NCBI GenBank assembly: GCA_946183985.1 | Contig: CAMHDT010000004.1 | Location: 1 to 45,434, forward strand | Length of the DNA stretch: 45,434 nucleotides | From: an uncultured Prevotella sp. | GTDB lineage: Bacteria > Bacteroidota > Bacteroidia > Bacteroidales > Bacteroidaceae | Reading direction: 5' to 3' | In this document: piece by piece, positions 25,845 through 34,645 of the stretch | Layout of the letters: every line of letters starts with the position of its first letter | Numbering within the stretch: the stretch's first letter is position 1 | Translations under genes and position numbers: made by a program | The notes under the pieces: generated by a model | Database searches by the model: none | What the model was told of the DNA's origin: nothing | Seen by the model: only the letters and a program-made list of their open reading frames with translations

Positions 25845-27638
25845 ATGGCGCGTGAGATACCATATCTTGATGTTCAGAATCTGACAAAGTCGTTCGGCGC
25901 ATTGGTGCTCTTTAAAGACATCAGTTTCTCTATAGCCGAAGGTCAGAAAGTGGGTCTCATTGCAAAAAACGGTACAGGAAAGTCTACACTGCTGTCGCTT
26001 CTGTCTGGTAAGGACGGATACGACAGCGGTTCTATTATTTTCAAGCGCGACCTTAAGGTGGGATTCCTAGAGCAAAGCCCTTGCTTCGATCCTGCAGAAA
26101 GTGTGCTTGATGCGTGTTTCAATCATCAGGGCGACCAGGAAAAGGTATTGCGAGCCAAGCAGATTCTCACTCAATTGAAGATTCGCGACCTTAGTCAGCC
26201 GATGGGACAGTTGTCTGGCGGACAGCAAAAGCGCGTGGCATTGGCAAATGTGCTCATCACAGAGCCTGACCTGCTTATTCTCGATGAACCAACGAACCAC
26301 CTCGACTTAGAGATGATTGAGTGGCTTGAAGGATTCCTTAACCGTGGCCGTAAGACACTGCTTATGGTCACTCACGACCGATATTTCCTTGACCGTGTCT
26401 GTTCCGTTATCCTTGAACTAGACAATCAAACCATCTATACCTATCGTGGCAATTATTCTTATTATCTGGAAAAGCGACAGGAACGAATTGACAATCGCCG
26501 TGCAGAGATAGAACGTGCTAACAATCTGTATCGTACTGAATTGGAATGGATGCGCAGGATGCCGCAGGCGCGTGGCCATAAGGCTAAGTATCGTGAAGAT
26601 GCCTTCTATGAACTGGAACGTGTGGCCAAGCAGCGTATAGAAGAACGCACTGTGAGACTTAAATCTTCCAATGTGTATATTGGTTCCAAGATATTCGAGT
26701 GCCAGTATATTTCAAAGGCTTTCGACCAGACGGTCATCCTAAAAGACTTCTATTACAATTTCTCACGCTTTGAAAAGATGGGTATCGTTGGTAACAACGG
26801 AACTGGAAAATCCACTTTTATCAAGATGTTGTTAGGGCTTTCTCAGCCAGACAGTGGTCGTATCGTTGTTGGCGAGACTGTCCGTTTCGGCTATTTCTCG
26901 CAAGAGGGCATGGCATTCGACAACCAGATGAAAGTGATAGACGCTGTCAGAGACATTGCCGAATATATAGACCTAGGCAGTGGACGCCATCTGTCGGCCT
27001 CGCAGTTCCTGCAACACTTTCTGTTCACCCCCGAACAGCAGCACAACTATATCTATAAACTGTCGGGAGGTGAGAAGCGGAAACTGTATCTCTGCACCGT
27101 GTTGATGAAGAACCCCAACTTTTTGGTGCTCGATGAGCCTACCAATGACCTCGATATCGTGACCCTGCAGATTCTTGAAGAGTATCTGCAAGATTTCCTT
27201 GGATGCGTCATCATTGTGAGTCACGACCGCTATTTCATGGATAAGGTTGTAGACCATTTGCTGGTTTTCAGTGGTGAAGGCAAAATAAAGGATTTCCCTG
27301 GCAATTATACCCAATATCGCGACTGGCTGGCCTTGCAGCCCAAAGAGTCCGATATGTCTCTAATGTCTAGAGAGTCAAGAGACTCTAGAGCATCCAGGAG
27401 TTCTGGTAATTCTGACAAATCCCGCAAGATGACATTCAAGGAGAAGCGTGAGTTTGAACAGTTAGACAAAGAGATACAGGCCCTTGAACTAGAGAAGAAA
27501 CAGATAGAAGAGGCACTGAGCAGCGGCACGTTAAGCGTAGACGCTATTACTACTATGAGCAAACGCCTCCCTCTGCTCAACGAAGAGTTGGATGAAAAGG
27601 GGATGCGCTGGCTCGAACTCTCAGAGATAGCCTCATAA
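25845..27638 (+). CDS. ABC-F family ATPase (Uup-like)
   Basis: 597 residues with two ABC domains and no membrane segments, the ABC-F layout of translation factors. First module: Walker [10 protein letters not shown] (40-48), signature [12 protein letters not shown], Walker [13 protein letters not shown]. Second module: Walker [10 protein letters not shown], signature [11 protein letters not shown], Walker [13 protein letters not shown]. The charged linker between the modules has [26 protein letters not shown]. The C-terminal part holds a low-complexity Ser-Arg-X stretch encoded by 9-bp DNA repeats (residues 502-528), then a coiled coil ending in EIAS. The tail coiled coil is Uup-like. Whether it acts on ribosomes in a specific stalling context is not decidable here. 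Confidence 0.9.
   Translation: MAREIPYLDVQNLTKSFGALVLFKDISFSIAEGQKVGLIAKNGTGKSTLLSLLSGKDGYDSGSIIFKRDLKVGFLEQSPCFDPAESVLDACFNHQGDQEKVLRAKQILTQLKIRDLSQPMGQLSGGQQKRVALANVLITEPDLLILDEPTNHLDLEMIEWLEGFLNRGRKTLLMVTHDRYFLDRVCSVILELDNQTIYTYRGNYSYYLEKRQERIDNRRAEIERANNLYRTELEWMRRMPQARGHKAKYREDAFYELERVAKQRIEERTVRLKSSNVYIGSKIFECQYISKAFDQTVILKDFYYNFSRFEKMGIVGNNGTGKSTFIKMLLGLSQPDSGRIVVGETVRFGYFSQEGMAFDNQMKVIDAVRDIAEYIDLGSGRHLSASQFLQHFLFTPEQQHNYIYKLSGGEKRKLYLCTVLMKNPNFLVLDEPTNDLDIVTLQILEEYLQDFLGCVIIVSHDRYFMDKVVDHLLVFSGEGKIKDFPGNYTQYRDWLALQPKESDMSLMSRESRDSRASRSSGNSDKSRKMTFKEKREFEQLDKEIQALELEKKQIEEALSSGTLSVDAITTMSKRLPLLNEELDEKGMRWLELSEIAS
27348..27428 (+). repeat. In-frame 9-bp repeat array inside the ABC-F gene
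   Basis: Nine units of nine bases start at 27348 and every 9 bp to 27420. All begin with TC and encode Ser-X-X ([27 protein letters not shown]). The middle units are TCTAGAGAG, TCAAGAGAC and TCTAGAGCA, the same TCTAGANNN unit seen at 111-163. The array lies in the linker between the second ATPase module and the C-terminal coiled coil, where length changes should be tolerated. Confidence 0.85.
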
Positions 27639-27658
27639 TAATATATAAAGGTACAGAC

Positions 27659-28276
27659 ATGCAGCAATACCCATCACAACTGCTGGAAAGGGCAGTGCGC
27701 GAATTTGCGAAACTGCCGGGCATAGGGCGCAAGACAGCCTTAAGGCTTGTGTTGTATATGCTGCGCCGCGAAACAGCCGATGTCGATGAGTTTGCCAGTG
27801 CCGTGCAAACCTTGAAGCATGAAGTGCAGTTCTGCCGCGTGTGTCACAACATCAGCGACAGCGATGTGTGTCCCATTTGTGCTGATAGCCGGCGCGATGC
27901 CTCTACGGTGTGCGTCGTTGAGAACATACAAGATGTGATGGCCATAGAGAACACGCAGCAATATCACGGACTTTATCATGTACTGGGTGGTCTCATCTCA
28001 CCCATGGATGGGGTAGGGCCAGCCGACCTTGAAATCAGTTCGCTGGTGCAGCGTGTGGAGAGTGGTGACATCAGCGAGGTGATTCTAGCCCTCAGCACAA
28101 CTATGGAGGGCGACACCACAGGCTTTTACATCTTCCGCAAGTTGGCTCCACTGAATGTTAAGGTTAGTATTATAGCCCGCGGTATCTCCGTTGGCAATGA
28201 ACTGGAGTATACTGACGAGGTTACGCTGGGCCGTTCCATACAAAACCGCACTCCTTTTGAAATGAATAGCAAATAA
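27659..28276 (+). CDS. recR: Recombination mediator RecR
   Basis: 205 residues, standard length. An N-terminal helix-hairpin-helix ([15 protein letters not shown] type at about 16-32), a Cys4 zinc finger [16 protein letters not shown] (about 58-73), and a Toprim domain ([14 protein letters not shown] and later [17 protein letters not shown]) are in the expected order, followed by the Walker B-like tail. RecR with RecO loads RecA onto gapped DNA. It is 20 bp after the ABC-F gene and 4 bp before the next gene. Confidence 0.96.
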   Translation: MQQYPSQLLERAVREFAKLPGIGRKTALRLVLYMLRRETADVDEFASAVQTLKHEVQFCRVCHNISDSDVCPICADSRRDASTVCVVENIQDVMAIENTQQYHGLYHVLGGLISPMDGVGPADLEISSLVQRVESGDISEVILALSTTMEGDTTGFYIFRKLAPLNVKVSIIARGISVGNELEYTDEVTLGRSIQNRTPFEMNSK

Positions 28277-28280
28277 AACG

Positions 28281-28778
28281 ATGATACCAATGAAGAAGAC
28301 GCAACATATATTGATGACGGTGTTCGCACTGATATGTGCCATTGTGGTGGCATTATATGCTTACACCACCATGTTGCAAGGCGAGTTTCCATCCATACAC
28401 GCCAGCGAGGGCACGCGTTTCGCACTCTCATGTGTGTGCATCCTGCTTACTCTTTGCACCATTCCCTTTGCTCTGAAACTGTTTAAGTTCAAGCGTATAG
28501 AGCGCGACCTGCAGACACGCAAGTCAGAAGCCTTGTTGCAATGGGGGCTTCTCCGCATGAGTATGGTGGGTTTCCTGCTGTTGGCCAACATATTGCTCTA
28601 CTATCTGTTGGAAGAAGAGCCCACCTTCGGGTGGCTGTCAGTCATCTTGATTCTTATATTGCCTTTCATTGTTCCCACAATGTCGCGCTGTGAAGCCGAA
28701 ACCGCTCAGGATGAGCCTGCAGTGGTTGAGGGTGCTGAGGCAGAACAGTTGGAAACGGATTATAGCAACGAAGCATGA
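28281..28778 (+). CDS. Membrane protein, unknown
   Basis: 165 residues (or 162 from the ATG at 28290, MKKTQHILM). Four hydrophobic segments are visible at about 9-29, 47-65, 90-110 and 115-130, with a basic loop KFKRIERDLQTRKSE between the second and third. The C-terminal 30 residues are acidic. I do not recognise a family. It overlaps the glycosyltransferase start by four bases, so the two are likely translated together. Confidence 0.7.
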   Translation: MIPMKKTQHILMTVFALICAIVVALYAYTTMLQGEFPSIHASEGTRFALSCVCILLTLCTIPFALKLFKFKRIERDLQTRKSEALLQWGLLRMSMVGFLLLANILLYYLLEEEPTFGWLSVILILILPFIVPTMSRCEAETAQDEPAVVEGAEAEQLETDYSNEA

Positions 28779-29902
28779 AACTAAGTGTCATCATAGTCAG
28801 TTACAAGGTACCATACTTTGTGGAGCAGTGCATCAACAGTGTGCGCAGGGCCACGAAAAATATGGACTGCGAGATATTCGTCGTCGACAATCATTCGGCT
28901 GACGGCACTGTTGACTATTTGAGGCAATGTTTTGGGAACAGCATCATTTTGATTGACAGCAACCATAACCTGGGGTTCGCACGCGCCAACAATATGGCCA
29001 TTCGTCAGGCAAAGGGCGACTATGTGTTACTGCTCAACCCAGATACGTTTGTGGGTGAAGATGCCATTAAGCAGGCGGTGTGTTTCATGGACGAGCATCC
29101 GAAGGCTGGCGGAGTAGGGGTGATGATGCACAATTCCAATGGCACTATAGCCCCCGAGTCGCGCCGGGCACTTCCCACGCCATGGGTCTCGTTTCTCAAG
29201 ATGCTGGGGTTGTCGCGCCGCTACTATATGAGTCATCTGTCGTGGGACCATGCCGAGCGCATTGATGTCATGAGTGGTGCATTCTGCCTGTTGCGCCATT
29301 CGATACTCAAAGAGATTGGCTTGCTCGACGAAGACTTCTTCATGTATGGCGAAGACATTGACCTCAGCTACCGCATTCTCAAAGGCGGATACGAGAACTG
29401 GTATGTGCCGGCTCGTATCGTGCATTATAAAGGCGAGTCGACGCAGAAGTCATCGTTCCGCTATGTGCACGTATTCTATCAGGCCATGCTCATCTTCTTC
29501 CGTAAACACTATGGTCACCTCACCCTCCTTGTCACTTTGCCCATCAAGGCTGCTATCTACTTGCGTGCATTCATGGCACTGGTGCCCATGCAGTATTGGC
29601 GCATGAGACGGGCACTGGGATTCTATGACAAGAACGACAATTGGCCCATGTATGTGTTTGTTGGATCATCTGAGATGCATCAGGCGTGTCGTGCCCTGGC
29701 TCAGCGTAAGGCTCTGACGGCGCGGTATGCAGATGTCGACGAGAAGGTCGTTCCGGCCAAAAAACAATGTGTGGTCTACGACACCGAGATATTCAGTTTT
29801 GAAGAAATCATCAGTCGTGCTTCGGCCGACGGCCTATCGCTCATCGGTACGTTCAGCACAAAGACAAACATTCTGATAACCCCTCATGAAGTATTGAAAT
29901 GA
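28775..29902 (+). CDS. Family 2 glycosyltransferase
   Basis: 375 residues. The GT-A fold begins MKLSVIIVSYKVPYF, with VVDNHSADGT (about 36-45), LGFARANNMAI and the nucleotide/metal motif LLNPDT (about 88-93). GAFCLLRHSILKEIGLLDEDFFMYGEDIDLSYRI is the typical acceptor and catalytic region of rhamnosyl- and other GT2 enzymes. Near the end of the core there is a hydrophobic stretch (LTLLVTLPIKAAIYLRAFMALVP, about 250-272) that may be membrane-associated, then an additional soluble tail of about 95 residues. Sugar donor unknown. It overlaps the following GNAT gene by four bases. Confidence 0.88.
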   Translation: MKLSVIIVSYKVPYFVEQCINSVRRATKNMDCEIFVVDNHSADGTVDYLRQCFGNSIILIDSNHNLGFARANNMAIRQAKGDYVLLLNPDTFVGEDAIKQAVCFMDEHPKAGGVGVMMHNSNGTIAPESRRALPTPWVSFLKMLGLSRRYYMSHLSWDHAERIDVMSGAFCLLRHSILKEIGLLDEDFFMYGEDIDLSYRILKGGYENWYVPARIVHYKGESTQKSSFRYVHVFYQAMLIFFRKHYGHLTLLVTLPIKAAIYLRAFMALVPMQYWRMRRALGFYDKNDNWPMYVFVGSSEMHQACRALAQRKALTARYADVDEKVVPAKKQCVVYDTEIFSFEEIISRASADGLSLIGTFSTKTNILITPHEVLK

Positions 29903-30411
29903 GCACACTACCCATCGTCAATCTGCGCGCCATGGAGCCCGAAGACCTCGACATGCTCTATCATCTTGAGAACGACAGGCTGTTGTGGGATATTGGTACC
30001 ACCAATGTGCCTTATTCGCGCTATGTGCTTCACGACTATATTGCCCATTCGTCTGGCGACATCTATACCGATAAAGAGGTAAGACTCATCATTGAAGACG
30101 GGCAACGACAGACTGTAGGCATCGTAGATCTCACCTCGTTCGATCCAAAGAACCTTAGAGCCGAGGTTGGTATTGTCATTGCTGCTCCATATCGTCGCCA
30201 AGGTTATGCACGTGCAGCCTTGAATGCCATTCACGACTATGTATGCAGCACGCTCCATCTGCATCAGTTGTATTCCATCATCTCTTCTAGGAACGAAGCC
30301 TCACTCGCACTTTTCACGCAAATGGGCTATACTACCAGTGGTCTGCTTTCCGACTGGTTGCTCTTGTCCGATGGCTATCAGCCGGCTGTCATCATGCAGA
30401 GAGTCTTTTAG
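29899..30411 (+). CDS. GNAT-family N-acetyltransferase
   Basis: 170 residues. The fold has an N-terminal LRAMEPEDLDMLYHLEND, the beta-strand pair around QTVGIVDLTSFDPKNLRAEVGIVI, the acetyl-CoA loop PYRRQGYARAALNAIHDY (R/Q-x-x-G-x-G/A form) and SRNEASLALFTQMGY near the end. This is the RimJ/RimL-like subgroup acting on amines of proteins or small molecules; the acceptor is unknown. Translation overlaps the glycosyltransferase stop. It converges on the methyltransferase with eight bases between. Confidence 0.85.
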   Translation: MSTLPIVNLRAMEPEDLDMLYHLENDRLLWDIGTTNVPYSRYVLHDYIAHSSGDIYTDKEVRLIIEDGQRQTVGIVDLTSFDPKNLRAEVGIVIAAPYRRQGYARAALNAIHDYVCSTLHLHQLYSIISSRNEASLALFTQMGYTTSGLLSDWLLLSDGYQPAVIMQRVF

Positions 30412-30419
30412 TTAAATAT

Positions 30420-31157
30420 TTATTTTTTGATTTTCAAATTTCCCTGTCTCCTGAACTCTGCACAGGTAATGGCTGTGGCAATGGCTACATTCAGGCTCTC
30501 TGCACCCTCGTGATACTGAGGAATGAGCAAATGCTGTGTCAGTAGCGGTCTGACGGCCTGTGAGATGCCGTTGCCCTCGTTGCCCATTACGATAATGCCC
30601 TGCGGCGCCAATGTCTTCTCGTAGATATTCTCGCCATCGAGAAGCGTGCCATAGACTGGCACTTCTGCCTTTGACAACAATTGCACCAGGTCGGTATAGA
30701 TAATGTCCACACGTGCAATGCTGCCCATCGTGGCCTGTACCACCTTGGGACTCCATGCATCCACGGTGTCTGGCGAACAGTAGATGGTGGTCAGTCCGAA
30801 CCAGTCGGCAACACGGATGATTGTGCCCAGGTTGCCTGGGTCTTGAATGCCGTCGAGTGCCAGTGCCAACGGCGATACAGCAGAGGGCAGGAGATTGTCT
30901 CTCATGTTGAACACAGCCAGCACCTGTTGTGGATGCTGTAGGAAACTGACCTTGCGAAGTTCCTCGTCCGTTACCAATTGTGCTGCATAGCTATTGTCTT
31001 TCCATTGCTCTGTAGCAAAGATTATCTTCGGTGTGAACCCTGCGTTCAGTAGATTACCCACCACTTTTGGACCTTCAGCCACAAAGGCTCCTTCACTCTT
31101 GCGATGTTTTTTCATCTCAAGTTGCTTCACATATTTTATCTGTCCCTTGCTAATCAT
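30420..31157 (-). CDS. TrmH/SpoU-family RNA 2'-O-methyltransferase
   Basis: 245 residues. An N-terminal substrate-binding part (MISKGQIKYVKQLEMKKHRKSEGAFVAEGPKVV) precedes the knotted SPOUT methyltransferase domain: DGIQDPGNLGTIIR, IVMGNEGNGIS and AESLNVAIATAI are the three S-adenosylmethionine-binding SpoU motifs. The protein probably methylates 23S rRNA or a tRNA; position not determined. The -7 box TATCTTTG ends five bases before the ATG, so transcription would start at or next to the start codon. It is divergent from tamL. Confidence 0.9.
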   Translation of the reverse strand: MISKGQIKYVKQLEMKKHRKSEGAFVAEGPKVVGNLLNAGFTPKIIFATEQWKDNSYAAQLVTDEELRKVSFLQHPQQVLAVFNMRDNLLPSAVSPLALALDGIQDPGNLGTIIRVADWFGLTTIYCSPDTVDAWSPKVVQATMGSIARVDIIYTDLVQLLSKAEVPVYGTLLDGENIYEKTLAPQGIIVMGNEGNGISQAVRPLLTQHLLIPQYHEGAESLNVAIATAITCAEFRRQGNLKIKK

Positions 31158-31162
31158 GGGTA

Positions 31163-31315
31163 CAAAGATACGAATAAGCGAGGGAAGAACAAAATAAAAT
31201 CTATTTTTTATTTTTTCTTCCGAGCGAAAGTATCTTCGACCGTCAGGTCAAAGATACGAATAAGCGAGGGAAGAACAAAATAAAATCTATTTTTTATTTT
31301 TCTTCCGAGCGAAAG
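31163..31315 (-). promoter_or_regulatory. Duplicated promoter region of the TrmH-family gene
   Basis: About 67 bp (31163-31230) are repeated at 31249-31315 with one T difference, period 86. Each copy starts with the minus-strand -7 box TATCTTTG, so the promoter itself is doubled. The join contains the hairpin GTATCTT/AAGATAC plus GACC/GGTC with loop GTCA (31230-31257). The proximal box is five bases before the ATG. Confidence 0.7.
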
Positions 31316-31398
31316 GCACTTATGAAATTATCTATGGCACTTACGAAATTATCTATGGCACTTACGAAATTATCTATGGCACTTACAGTGGCTAAATG
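31315..31398. repeat. 21-bp tandem repeat, three full units and a partial fourth
   Basis: GGCACTTA begins at 31315, 31336, 31357 and 31378, exactly 21 bp apart; the units continue GAAATTATCTAT and are almost identical. The core ATGGCACTT is shared with the 22-bp array at 11120. It lies in the divergent intergenic region between the methyltransferase gene and tamL. The following 100 bp to 31484 contains no gene. Confidence 0.88.
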
Positions 31399-31482
31399 CC
31401 ATCGTTGTATCTGCGGGATGATGATTGCACTTTAAAATAGCGTTAATATTCTGAAATCACTTTCTGTTTACATCTTTTTTTC

Positions 31483-31512
31483 GTACCTTTGCCCATTAAT
31501 TCGCGAAGGTAC
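31483..31512 (+). promoter_or_regulatory. tamL promoter overlapped by an inverted repeat
   Basis: TACCTTTG (31484-31491) is the -7 box, 29 bases before the ATG. GTACCTTTGC (31483-31492) and GCGAAGGTAC (31503-31512) pair with one G-U, loop of ten bases. The repeat covers the box and the start of the transcript, so it could be an operator or a leader hairpin. Confidence 0.6.
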
Positions 31513-31520
31513 AGTCTCGT

Positions 31521-33743
31521 ATGAACAGCAAACTTTACATATATATGTTGCTGGTGGGCATGATGGCACTTATGGTTTCATGCTCCACGACGAAGTATGT
31601 GCCAGAGGGGGAGTATCTGCTCAACAGCGTGAAGGTGAAGACCGATGGCGAATATAGCAGGGAAATCAATACAGGAACATTGAAGAACTATGTACGACAG
31701 CAGCCTAACGGTCGCCTGTTCTCGCTGTTCAAAATGTCGTTAGCCACCTATTCGCTGTCGGGACGCGACACAACGAAGTGGGTGAACCGCGTGCTACGCT
31801 CTATGGGTGAGCCACCAGTGGTGTTCGACAGTGCGAAGGCTGTGGCTACGTGTGCTGATCTGTGCCAGCAATTGCGCAACGAAGGGTTCCTGCGTGCCGA
31901 TGTGACGATGAAGAAGCAGCGGAAAGGGCGCAAGATGAATATCGTATATGTGCTGCATCCCAATAATCCTTATTTCATAGAGAACATAGACTACGATATT
32001 GCCGACCCTGCTCTGCAGCGCATGTTGCAGACTGACTCGGTGAACAGGCTCGTTTACAAAGGTATGAAGTTTGATGTGTCGCGCCTCGATGCTGAGCGTA
32101 AGCGCCTCACATCGGTGCTGGCCGACAGTGGCTACTACCGTTTCCATAAGGAGTTCATTACCTATCAGGCCGACACCATTCCTGGCACCACCCTCATTGA
32201 CCTGACACTAAGGATGGGACTCTACCGTCTGGGGTCGCGCCCTGACACGCTTCATACACGCTACTATATGCGTCACATCAACTATGCCAGCGGCGATGCA
32301 GGCGACCACAAGGTTCATCTGCGTCAGCATGTGCTGAACGAGTGTACACACCTTGAGGCGGGGCAGCCTTTCAGTGCGTCGGGATTACAGAATACCTATA
32401 ATCACTTCGGACGCCTGCAGGCTGTAAGGTATACGAATGTGACATTGCGTCAGGTGCCCGACGAAGACTCTCTCGATTGCGATATCCTGCTGCAGACCAA
32501 CAAACCGTCGACCATCAGTTTCCAGCCCGAAGGCACCAACACGGCTGGCGACCTGGGGGCAGCCGCCTCGCTTACCTATCAGAACCGCAACCTGTTTCGC
32601 GGAAGCGAAGTGCTGTCAATTGAACTGCGTGGTGCCTATGAGGCCATACGCGGGCTCGAAGGCTACAGTAATCAGGATTTCGTGGAGTATAGCGTGGAGA
32701 CGCGCCTGCAATTTCCACGATTCGTCACACCCTTCCTGCGTAGGCAGACCCGGCAGCGAATGAATGCCACGAGCGAGGTGTCTTTGCTCTACGACCTGCA
32801 GAACCGCCCCGAGTTCCACCGCCGCTTGGTGTCGGCAGCATGGCGCTACAGGTGGAGTGCGCCCCACAGGCATGACCGTTTCCAATTGGATCTCCTGGAC
32901 CTGAACTATGTGTTCATGCCGTGGATATCACAGACCTTCCGTACAGAGTATCTCGACAATGACAACAACCGTAACGCCATCCTGCGCTATAACTACGACG
33001 ACCTCTTTATCACGAAGATTGGCTTCGGTTATTCCTATGCAAAAGGTGACTGGGCCGTCAAGACAAATGTAGAGACGTCAGGCAATCTGCTGCAGTTTGG
33101 CTCAAAGGTTTTTGGCACAGAGAAGGACAACGAAGGACATTACAGGCTGTTCAACATCGCCTTTGCACAATATGTGAAGGGCGATATAGACATGAGCAAG
33201 ACCATTCGGATTGACAAGAGCAACCAGGTGGTGTTTCATGTGGGCTTCGGCATTGCCTATCCTTATGGCAACAGCACGGTGCTGCCATTTGAAAAACGCT
33301 ATTTCTCTGGAGGCGCCAACAGCGTGCGCGGATGGAGCGTGCGTTCGCTTGGACCAGGCAAATACAAGGAGCGCGACGGACGCATCAACTTCATCAATCA
33401 GACGGGCGACATGAAACTCGACATGAATGTGGAGTACCGCACCCGACTATTCTGGAAGTTCAGCGGTGCAGCCTTTATTGATGCGGGAAATATCTGGACA
33501 CTGCGCGAATATGCAGTGCAGCCTGGCGGACAGTTCCGCCTGAAAGATTTCCCCAGTCAGTTGGCAGTTGGCTATGGCTTTGGCCTGCGTCTTAACTTCG
33601 ATTATTTTATCCTGCGTTTCGACTTGGGTATGAAGGCCGTCAATCCCGCATACGAGACCGACGACGAAGAGCACTACCCGCTATTGCATCCCAAGTTCGG
33701 TCGCGACAATGCATTCCACTTTGCCGTGGGACTGCCGTTCTAA
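31521..33743 (+). CDS. tamL: TamL-type lipoprotein of the Omp85/BamA superfamily
   Basis: 740 residues. The signal peptide ends in LMVSC, so Cys21 is probably lipidated, a feature of the Bacteroidetes TamA homologue TamL. Residues 22-330 hold POTRA-like strands (YLLNSVKVKTDGEY, NPYFIENIDYDI), and the C-terminal 400 residues form the barrel, with the conserved RYFSGGANSVRGWSVRSLGPG loop near 585-605 that corresponds to the VRGF/Y signature of Omp85 proteins, and a final strand ending in F (HFAVGLPF). With TamB-like partners these proteins help export or insert envelope proteins; no tamB is adjacent. It is followed by the MBL-fold gene. Confidence 0.88.
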   Translation: MNSKLYIYMLLVGMMALMVSCSTTKYVPEGEYLLNSVKVKTDGEYSREINTGTLKNYVRQQPNGRLFSLFKMSLATYSLSGRDTTKWVNRVLRSMGEPPVVFDSAKAVATCADLCQQLRNEGFLRADVTMKKQRKGRKMNIVYVLHPNNPYFIENIDYDIADPALQRMLQTDSVNRLVYKGMKFDVSRLDAERKRLTSVLADSGYYRFHKEFITYQADTIPGTTLIDLTLRMGLYRLGSRPDTLHTRYYMRHINYASGDAGDHKVHLRQHVLNECTHLEAGQPFSASGLQNTYNHFGRLQAVRYTNVTLRQVPDEDSLDCDILLQTNKPSTISFQPEGTNTAGDLGAAASLTYQNRNLFRGSEVLSIELRGAYEAIRGLEGYSNQDFVEYSVETRLQFPRFVTPFLRRQTRQRMNATSEVSLLYDLQNRPEFHRRLVSAAWRYRWSAPHRHDRFQLDLLDLNYVFMPWISQTFRTEYLDNDNNRNAILRYNYDDLFITKIGFGYSYAKGDWAVKTNVETSGNLLQFGSKVFGTEKDNEGHYRLFNIAFAQYVKGDIDMSKTIRIDKSNQVVFHVGFGIAYPYGNSTVLPFEKRYFSGGANSVRGWSVRSLGPGKYKERDGRINFINQTGDMKLDMNVEYRTRLFWKFSGAAFIDAGNIWTLREYAVQPGGQFRLKDFPSQLAVGYGFGLRLNFDYFILRFDLGMKAVNPAYETDDEEHYPLLHPKFGRDNAFHFAVGLPF

Positions 33744-33776
33744 CATAAAAGACGAAAAAGAAAAAAGTAGAAACTG

Positions 33777-34580
33777 ATGTTGAAATTCATATCATTCGGA
33801 AGTGGAAGTAGCGGCAATTGCTATTATCTGTATACAGATAGCGATGGACTGCTGATAGACATGGGGGTGGGTATCCGCATGTTGAAGAAGTATTTCCGCG
33901 ATTATGGCATCAATATGGCACAGATACACCAAGTGCTGATAACACATGATCACGCCGACCATATCAAATCGGTGGGAAGTATCAGCCACGATCTGCATCT
34001 GCCTGTCTATGCCTCAAGAGAAGTCCATTGCGGCATTGACCGTAACTATTGTGTAGCACGCAAAGTAGAAGCAGCCGACAGACACTATCTGGAACCTGAC
34101 TGTACGGTTCAGATAGGCGAGTTCAAGGTCACGCCATTCACCGTGCCTCACGACAGTAGTGATAATATGGGCTATGAGATTGAGGCTGGCGGAACGGTGT
34201 TCTGTCTGGTTACCGATGTGGGACACATCACTGAAGACATTGCCAGTCATATCAGTCGTGCCCATTATCTGGTCATCGAGGCCAACCACGATGTGGAGAT
34301 GCTCATGCAAGGTCCCTATCCACCACATCTGAAGGAGCGCATAACCAGCGGTACTGGTCATCTGAACAATGTGGCATGTGGTGAGGCCATTGCACAAAAT
34401 ATGAGCGAGCACTTGCGGCAAGTGTGGTTATGCCATCTGTCGGAGGAAAACAACCACCCAGAACTGGCACGGAAAACGGTGGAGACCGTACTGCGCTCTT
34501 ATGGCATCATCGTTGGAAAAGACCTTCAACTTGAGGTGTTGAAGCGCACTAAGCCTACGGGAATCTTCGAACTCATATAA
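33777..34580 (+). CDS. MBL-fold metallohydrolase (YycJ/WalJ-like)
   Basis: 267 residues. The metallo-beta-lactamase fold begins MLKFISFGSGSSGNCYYL, with the metal motif THDHADH giving His57, His59, Asp61 and His62, a later PHDSSDNMGY and GHLNN, and the C-terminal LCHLSEENN in which the final His is a ligand. This is the subgroup of small exonuclease-like or YycJ proteins, probably acting on nucleic acid. It is 33 bp downstream of tamL and likely co-transcribed, ending at the shared terminator at 34591. Confidence 0.88.
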   Translation: MLKFISFGSGSSGNCYYLYTDSDGLLIDMGVGIRMLKKYFRDYGINMAQIHQVLITHDHADHIKSVGSISHDLHLPVYASREVHCGIDRNYCVARKVEAADRHYLEPDCTVQIGEFKVTPFTVPHDSSDNMGYEIEAGGTVFCLVTDVGHITEDIASHISRAHYLVIEANHDVEMLMQGPYPPHLKERITSGTGHLNNVACGEAIAQNMSEHLRQVWLCHLSEENNHPELARKTVETVLRSYGIIVGKDLQLEVLKRTKPTGIFELI

Positions 34581-34590
34581 TCTTGAAAAT

Positions 34591-34622
34591 AAAAAAAGGC
34601 TACCAATATTGGTAGCCTTTTG
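34591..34622. terminator. Bidirectional intrinsic terminator
   Basis: GGCTACC, loop AATATT, GGTAGCC (34598-34617) is perfectly symmetric, with seven A before it and TTTT after it. It can therefore end both the plus-strand tamL-MBL transcript and the minus-strand rpsA transcript. Confidence 0.88.
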
Positions 34623-34645
34623 CATGATTAAAGGATTGGAGTGAA

